Assembly (NCBI GenBank): GCA_958295515.1 | Contig: CATQGW010000001.1 | Span: 841,522 to 905,521 of the forward strand | Length of the DNA stretch: 64,000 bases | Direction: 5' to 3' | Origin: an uncultured Dehalococcoidia bacterium | GTDB lineage: Bacteria > Chloroflexota > Dehalococcoidia > Bin125 | Part shown: one piece after another, positions 59,619 through 64,000 of the stretch | Layout of the letters: each line of letters opens with the position of its first letter | How positions within the stretch are numbered: the stretch's first letter is position 1 | Made by a program: the position numbers and the translations under genes | The notes under the pieces: model-generated | The model's input: only the letters and a program-made list of their open reading frames with translations | What the model was told of the DNA's origin: nothing | Databases searched by the model: none

Positions 59619-60542
59619 TCACGAGGCTTGCAACACCTTCTCCGGTTCCCAGCGGCCCGGCGCCAGCGGATCGCTGCGCAGCACTGCGATCACTGCGCCC
59701 GCCGCGTTCAGCGCCAGCGCGTGGGGTTGGCCGGGGCTGGGGCGGGAGCGAATCGGCTGGCCGCGGCGGATGCGCGCCAGCTGTTCGCCGGCCAGCGTGA
59801 AGCTCGGCCAGTCGCCGAACAGCCGCGCCGGCGAGTCGGAGAGTTCCCAGATGCGCTCCGCTTCCGCGGCCGCGGCCAGCGCGGCGGGTGTGTGCGCGTC
59901 GTCGGCCGTCAGATCGCCGATCCGCGTGCGGCGCATCTCGATCACGTGCGCGCCGCAGCCCAGCGCCGCGCCCAGGTCGCGCGCCACCGCGCGCACGTAG
60001 GTGCCGGTGCTGACCCGCATCGCCAGCCGCAGCTGCGGGAGGTCCAGCGAGAGCAGCTCGAGCTCGTGGATCGTGACCGTGCGGGGCTCGATCTCCAGCG
60101 GCTGCCCGGCGCGCGCGGCGCGGTGCGCCGCTACGCCGCCCACCTTGACCGCGCTGTAGCGCGGCGGCGCTTGCTCGATCGTGCCGCGAAACGCCGCGAG
60201 CTGCGTCTCGATCTCCGCTGCGCTCAGCGACGGCACCTCGGCGGTCGAGATCACCTCGCCCTCGCTGTCGTCGGTATCGGTCGCCGCGCCCAGCAGCACC
60301 GTGGCCTCGTAGGACTTGGAGTAGGACGCGAGGTACTCGTTGAGCCGCGTCGCCACGCCGACGAAGATCGGCAGCAGCCCGGTCGCCAGCGGATCCAGCG
60401 TGCCGCCGTGCCCTACCCGGCGCAGATTGGTCCAGCGCCGAATGTCGCGCACGATGTCGTGCGAAGTCGGGCCGCTGGGCTTGTCGACCAGAAAGACTGC
60501 GCCGGGATGCTCCGGCTCGCCGCGCCGGCGGCGCCTGCTCAT
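59619..60542 (-). CDS. truB: tRNA pseudouridine(55) synthase
   Basis: A 307-residue TruB. FLVDKPSGPTSHDIV opens the domain; the catalytic Asp is in GHGGTLDPLATGLLP; KSYEATVLLGAATDTDD and QAPPRYSAVKVGG follow; C-terminal PUA-like tail. ATG overlaps the rbfA stop by ATGA. Last gene of the nusA-infB operon; it ends 4 bases from a convergent gene with no visible hairpin between. Confidence 0.95.
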   Translation of the reverse strand: MSRRRRRGEPEHPGAVFLVDKPSGPTSHDIVRDIRRWTNLRRVGHGGTLDPLATGLLPIFVGVATRLNEYLASYSKSYEATVLLGAATDTDDSEGEVISTAEVPSLSAAEIETQLAAFRGTIEQAPPRYSAVKVGGVAAHRAARAGQPLEIEPRTVTIHELELLSLDLPQLRLAMRVSTGTYVRAVARDLGAALGCGAHVIEMRRTRIGDLTADDAHTPAALAAAAEAERIWELSDSPARLFGDWPSFTLAGEQLARIRRGQPIRSRPSPGQPHALALNAAGAVIAVLRSDPLAPGRWEPEKVLQAS

Positions 60543-60949
60543 GCCGACGCCGCCGCGTCGTCGGACTCGCCCTCGCCCTGCGCGGCGGCCAGCGCGCGCA
60601 GCCGCGCGTCGACCCCTGCGGAGAGCGCGATCCGATCGTCGCGCTGAAACTCGATCCACGGGATCCGCTTCATGTGCAGCTTCTTGCGGAGCATGCGGTG
60701 GACGAAGGGTTCGGCGCTGCGCAGCGCGGCGAGCGCGTCGCGCAGCGAAGCCGCCTGCGCTTCAGCCGAGTCGTTCGGTTCGGCCATCACGGAGACCAGC
60801 GCCCGGGCGCGGCGCAGGTCGCGGCTGGCGCGCACCTCGGTCACGCTCAGCAGCGGCACATCGAGGCGCGGGTCCTTCAGCTCGCCCGCCACCACCTCGG
60901 CCACCGTGTCGCGCAGCAGATCGTTGACCCGCGCCATGCGATCGGTCAT
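60539..60949 (-). CDS. rbfA: Ribosome-binding factor A
   Basis: A 136-residue RbfA, a KH-fold 30S maturation factor. Blocks RMARVNDLLRDTVAEVVAGE, LSVTEVRASRDLRRARALV and KKLHMKRIPWIEFQRDD match the family. Coupled to truB by ATGA; the preceding gene is infB. The C-terminal 20 residues are Ala/Asp rich. Confidence 0.92.
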   Translation of the reverse strand: MTDRMARVNDLLRDTVAEVVAGELKDPRLDVPLLSVTEVRASRDLRRARALVSVMAEPNDSAEAQAASLRDALAALRSAEPFVHRMLRKKLHMKRIPWIEFQRDDRIALSAGVDARLRALAAAQGEGESDDAAASA

Positions 60950-60963
60950 CGGCTGCGTCTCCG

Positions 60964-62793
60964 TCAGCGCGAGACTGCGCGAATCTCGCCGCCCGACGAA
61001 ATCCGCGACTGGGTCTCGATGTGGTAGAACTCGAGCTGGTCGCCGGCCTCGAAATCCTCGAAGCTGGTCAGCGCGATGCCGCACTCCTGGCCGGCCTCAA
61101 CCGATTGCACATCGTCCTGGAAGCGGCGCAGGCTGCGGATTTGGCCGTCGGCGATCAGCTCGCCGCGACGGTAGACATGCACCTGCACGCCGCGCTGGAT
61201 TGAGCCGTCCAGCACCCGCGAGCCAGCGACTTTGCCCAGCCCGCGAATGGGGAAGATTTGCAGCACCTCGGCGTGCGCGTCGACCACCTGCATCTCGACC
61301 GGGCGGAGCATCCCGGTGATCGCCGCCTCGACCTCGTCGATCACTTGGTAGATCACGCTGTAGGAGCGAATCTCCACTCCCTCCGTCTCCGCCAGCCGCG
61401 CCGCGCCCGGCTCGATCGGGCAGTTGAAGGCGATCACGATTCCCTCGGAGGCCAGCGCGAGGTTGACATCGCTGCCGGAGACCGCGCCGGCGGCGGCGTG
61501 GATCACCTTCACCGCCACCTCTTCGTTGCTGAGCCGTTCGAGCGAGTCGCGCAGCGCTTCGACGCTGCCCATCACATCGGTTTTGACGATCAGGTTCAGG
61601 GCGCTGACGCCGCCGCGCGAGATTTCGCCGAAGAGCGCGTCGAGGCTGGCGGAGTGGCGCAGCTGCGCCTCGATTGCCTCGCGCTCGCGCCGCGCCTGTT
61701 CGTAGATACGCTTCGCCTCGCGGTCGCTGGCCAGGACCCGGAAGGCGTCGCCCGCGTCGGCCACGTCTTGCAGACCGAGCACCACGACCGGCGTCGAGGG
61801 GCCGGCCTCCTTGATCCGCTCGCCGGCGAAGGTGGTCATCGCCTTGATCCGCCCCCAGGTGCGGCCAACCAGCAGCGCGTCGCCCTGCCGCAGCGTGCCG
61901 CGCTGTACCAGCAGCGTGGTGCGCGGTCCCTGCCGACGGTCCAGCTCGGCTTCCAGCACCACGCCTTCGGCGGCGCGGCTGGGGTTGGCCTGAAAGTTGC
62001 TGATGTCGGCCAACAGACCGAGCGTCTCCAGCAGGTCATTCAGCCCGTCGCCGCGCGTCGCCGAGACCGGCACCAGCGGCGCCTCGCCGCCGTACTCCTC
62101 GATCTGCACTCCCGCGTCGGCCAGCGACGCCTTGACCCGATCGGGGTTGATGTTGTCCAGGTCCATCTTGTTCAGCGCCACCACCATCGGCACCTCGGCG
62201 GCCTGGATGTGACTGATCGCCTCCCGCGTCTGCGGCATCACGCCGTCGTTGGCGGCCACTACCAGCACTGCCAGATCGGTCGCATTCGCCCCCCGCGCGC
62301 GCATCTCGGTGAAGGCTTCGTGGCCGGGCGTGTCGATGAAGGTCAGCAGCCGTCCGCCGGCTTCGGCTTGATATGCGCCGACCTGCTGGGTAATCCCGCC
62401 CGCCTCGCCCTCGGCCACGTTGGCCTCGCGGATCGCGTCGAGCAGGCTGGTTTTGCCGTGGTCGACGTGCCCCAGGACGGCGATCACGGGCGGACGCGGA
62501 CGCAGCGACGCGGCGTCGTCCTCGTCAACCGCGTCGCCGAGCAACTCGAGCGTCGAGGGCGCTTCGGGCTCGGCGATCACATCGCCCTGCTCCTCCGGCT
62601 CGAAGCCGTGATCGAGCGCCACCACCGCGGCGGTGTTGTAGTCGAGCGTTTTGCTCACGTCGGCCATCACGCCGTTGACCATCAGCGTCTTGATCACCGT
62701 GACCGGCGTGTCGCCGAGCAGTTCCGCCAGCTCGCGCACGGTCAGCGTGCGGGGAATCTGCAGCGTGCGCGCGGAGCGCTGCTGGGTAGTCAT
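60964..62793 (-). CDS. infB: Translation initiation factor IF-2
   Basis: A 609-residue IF-2 GTPase. IF2_N domain at residues 15-60 ([20 protein letters not shown]), then the G domain: G1 [18 protein letters not shown]3 [11 protein letters not shown]4 [10 protein letters not shown]-Tu-like domains II and IV follow. The long charged N-terminal region of many bacterial IF-2 proteins is missing, making it one of the short forms. Overlaps ylxR by ATGA. Confidence 0.96.
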   Translation of the reverse strand: MTTQQRSARTLQIPRTLTVRELAELLGDTPVTVIKTLMVNGVMADVSKTLDYNTAAVVALDHGFEPEEQGDVIAEPEAPSTLELLGDAVDEDDAASLRPRPPVIAVLGHVDHGKTSLLDAIREANVAEGEAGGITQQVGAYQAEAGGRLLTFIDTPGHEAFTEMRARGANATDLAVLVVAANDGVMPQTREAISHIQAAEVPMVVALNKMDLDNINPDRVKASLADAGVQIEEYGGEAPLVPVSATRGDGLNDLLETLGLLADISNFQANPSRAAEGVVLEAELDRRQGPRTTLLVQRGTLRQGDALLVGRTWGRIKAMTTFAGERIKEAGPSTPVVVLGLQDVADAGDAFRVLASDREAKRIYEQARREREAIEAQLRHSASLDALFGEISRGGVSALNLIVKTDVMGSVEALRDSLERLSNEEVAVKVIHAAAGAVSGSDVNLALASEGIVIAFNCPIEPGAARLAETEGVEIRSYSVIYQVIDEVEAAITGMLRPVEMQVVDAHAEVLQIFPIRGLGKVAGSRVLDGSIQRGVQVHVYRRGELIADGQIRSLRRFQDDVQSVEAGQECGIALTSFEDFEAGDQLEFYHIETQSRISSGGEIRAVSR

Positions 62794-63086
62794 GTCGTCT
62801 CCTCTTGTTCGGGCCCGTAGGCCCGTGAAATCTGCTCAGTCAGCGCCGCCGGGATGGTGCTGCGCAAGGCGCGCGCCAGCGGGCGCGGGTCGGCGGCCAG
62901 CGCCGCCGCGCACTCGCCCAGGCAGACGTATGCCCCGCGCCCATCCGCCGCGCCCAGCGCGAGGCCGCCAGAGGGCGTCCGCGCGATTCGCCCCAGCTCG
63001 GCTTTGGCAGCCGAGCGGCGACAGACCACGCAGCGGCGCAGCGGGACATGCGGCGCACGGGCGGCGGGCGGGGTCGGGGCGGTCAC
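62790..63086 (-). CDS. ylxR: YlxR-family RNA-binding protein
   Basis: A 98-residue YlxR (DUF448) protein encoded between nusA and infB as in most bacteria. LRRCVVCRRSAAKAEL and DGRGAYVCLGECAAAL are the conserved motifs. GTG start at 63086. Thought to bind RNA or RNase P; role in this organism not deducible. Confidence 0.9.
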   Translation of the reverse strand: MTAPTPPAARAPHVPLRRCVVCRRSAAKAELGRIARTPSGGLALGAADGRGAYVCLGECAAALAADPRPLARALRSTIPAALTEQISRAYGPEQEETT

Positions 63087-63157
63087 GGATGCTTTCTCCC
63101 TCGATCCGGCGAGCGCCTGCCGAGGAAGGTCCGCGGCGCTCCTCCGTCACTGCACGA

Positions 63158-64000
63158 TTAGAACTCGTCCTCGTAATCCGCGTACGGATCGTCTTCGAGG
63201 CCTTCGTCGATCTCCACGTAGCGCGGGCGGCGGCGCGGGCGGCGCTGCGGCTGCTCTTCCGGCTCGCGCCGCAGCACATCCTCGCCGAAGCGAATCTGGC
63301 CCGGCTGCGAGGCGGCGGGTTGCAGCTCGGTTGCGACCAGCGCGGGCTCCGCTTCCGGCTCTTCCTCGATCGGTGTCTCCGGCTCGCCCTGCGGTTCGGC
63401 GCTCGGCTCCTCCAACGGCATCGAGGCCGCCTCGACGACCGGCGGCGCAATCGGCGTCGGCGGCGTCTCCGGCTCCAGCTCGATCACCAGCTCCTCCTGC
63501 GGCGCGAACGCCCCGCGCCCGTCGTCGCGCAGGCGCTCGGCGGCCGTCTGCGGCTTGATGTCGATTCGATAGCCCGACAACTGCGCGGCCAGCCGCGCGT
63601 TCTGTCCCTCGCGCCCAATCGCCAGACTCAGCTGCTGGTCGGGCACCGCCACCTCGGCGGTGTTGGTGTCGGGCACGATCCGCACCGCCAGCGTCTGCGC
63701 CGGGCTCAGCGCGTGCTCGACGAAGGAGCGCGGGTCGGGGTCCCACTGCACCACATCGATTCGCTCGCCGCCGAGCTCGTTGACCACGTTCTGAATCCGC
63801 ATCGCCCGCATTCCCACACAGGCTCCGATCGGATCGACCCCCTCCTGGCGGGAGAAGACCGCGATTTTGCTGCGATGGCCGGCCTCGCGCGCGACGCCGC
63901 GAATTTCGACCGTGCCGCGCGCGATCTCCGGCACTTCCATCTCGAACAATCGCCGCACGAACTCCGGGCGGCGGCGCGAGATCACGATCTGCGGGCCCTT
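63158..64000 (-). CDS. nusA: Transcription termination/antitermination factor NusA (partial)
   Basis: The C-terminal 280 codons of NusA; the frame is open at the right edge. Visible: end of the S1 domain and the SRRRPEFVRRLFEMEVPEI block, then KH domains with GVDPIGACVGMRAMRIQ and SLAIGREGQNARLAAQLSGY. After the KH domains comes a ~120-residue acidic, Pro/Glu-rich tail ending in DDPYADYEDEF, replacing the acidic repeats of proteobacterial NusA. First visible gene of the nusA-ylxR-infB-rbfA-truB operon. Confidence 0.95.
   Translation of the reverse strand, partial: KGPQIVISRRRPEFVRRLFEMEVPEIARGTVEIRGVAREAGHRSKIAVFSRQEGVDPIGACVGMRAMRIQNVVNELGGERIDVVQWDPDPRSFVEHALSPAQTLAVRIVPDTNTAEVAVPDQQLSLAIGREGQNARLAAQLSGYRIDIKPQTAAERLRDDGRGAFAPQEELVIELEPETPPTPIAPPVVEAASMPLEEPSAEPQGEPETPIEEEPEAEPALVATELQPAASQPGQIRFGEDVLRREPEEQPQRRPRRRPRYVEIDEGLEDDPYADYEDEF

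Noticed and set aside
1-64000. CRISPR arrays, tRNA/rRNA genes, insertion sequences, prophage
   Set aside because: No regularly spaced repeats, cloverleaf sequences, transposase or phage structural proteins were recognised on either strand.

Overview
The window reads as one contiguous bacterial chromosome segment with high GC (about two thirds by eye), dense packing and many 1-4 base gene overlaps. The gene content fits an uncultured heterotrophic member of the Chloroflexota, in the style of Dehalococcoidia/SAR202: several acyl-CoA dehydrogenases, short-chain and zinc-dependent dehydrogenases, a family III CoA-transferase, luciferase-like flavin monooxygenases, menaquinone genes, Tat-type lipoprotein solute-binding proteins and a short IF-2. 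The phylum is an inference from content; there is no rRNA in the window. No tRNA, rRNA, CRISPR array, insertion sequence or gene-free gap over 300 bases was seen.

Layout. 1-8.0 kb: the end of one peptide-type solute-binding protein, a second complete one, and two permease pairs separated by a HicB/HicA toxin-antitoxin pair. The first permease pair looks functional but carries LysM-like domains in an external loop; the second pair is a paralogue in which both subunits have lost the ATPase-coupling EAA loop. No transporter ATPase gene is present. 8.0-12.3 kb: a metallo-hydrolase, two dehydrogenases and an acyl-CoA dehydrogenase. 12.3-17.6 kb: a DUF4011 helicase with a C-terminal Vsr-like nuclease domain, followed by a Fic protein, probably defence. 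17.6-21.5 kb: a double CoA-transferase and a serine beta-lactamase-like hydrolase. 21.5-24.0 kb (minus strand): a DprA-like protein, a ComF-like phosphoribosyltransferase and a DNA methyltransferase, resembling the ShosTA defence pair plus a methylase. 24.0-34.9 kb: a cyclase-family hydrolase, dehydrogenase, single- and double-domain esterases, acyl-CoA dehydrogenase, flavin reductase, a 14-repeat RCC1-like secreted protein and a luciferase-like oxidoreductase. 34.9-38.0 kb: a sacsin-type ATPase with a DUF3883 domain in a lower-GC patch, probably acquired. 38.0-44.6 kb: a cupin dioxygenase, twin SDRs, two VOC proteins, a second luciferase-like oxidoreductase and a third solute-binding protein. 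44.6-48.4 kb: menA, menB, a TetR regulator and, divergently, menG/ubiE, with a palindromic operator between the last two. 48.4-58.9 kb: a KamB-like methyltransferase, redox enzymes, a phosphodiesterase, a DUF433/PIN-like toxin-antitoxin pair, geranylgeranyl-reductase-family protein, plsY, ilvE-type aminotransferase, thioesterase and a second metallo-hydrolase. 59-64 kb: the classic nusA-ylxR-infB-rbfA-truB operon on the minus strand.

Two themes cross the whole window. First, a -10-like hexamer TANNNT (mostly TAGACT, TAGGCT, TAGCCT or TACGCT) recurs either 6-9 bases before a start codon, the arrangement of leaderless mRNAs, or about 40 bases before one with a Shine-Dalgarno sequence. It fixes several start sites, including GTG starts. 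Second, defence and toxin-antitoxin modules (HicBA, helicase-nuclease plus Fic, DprA/PRTase plus methylase, sacsin-DUF3883, DUF433/PIN) are scattered between metabolic genes instead of forming one island.
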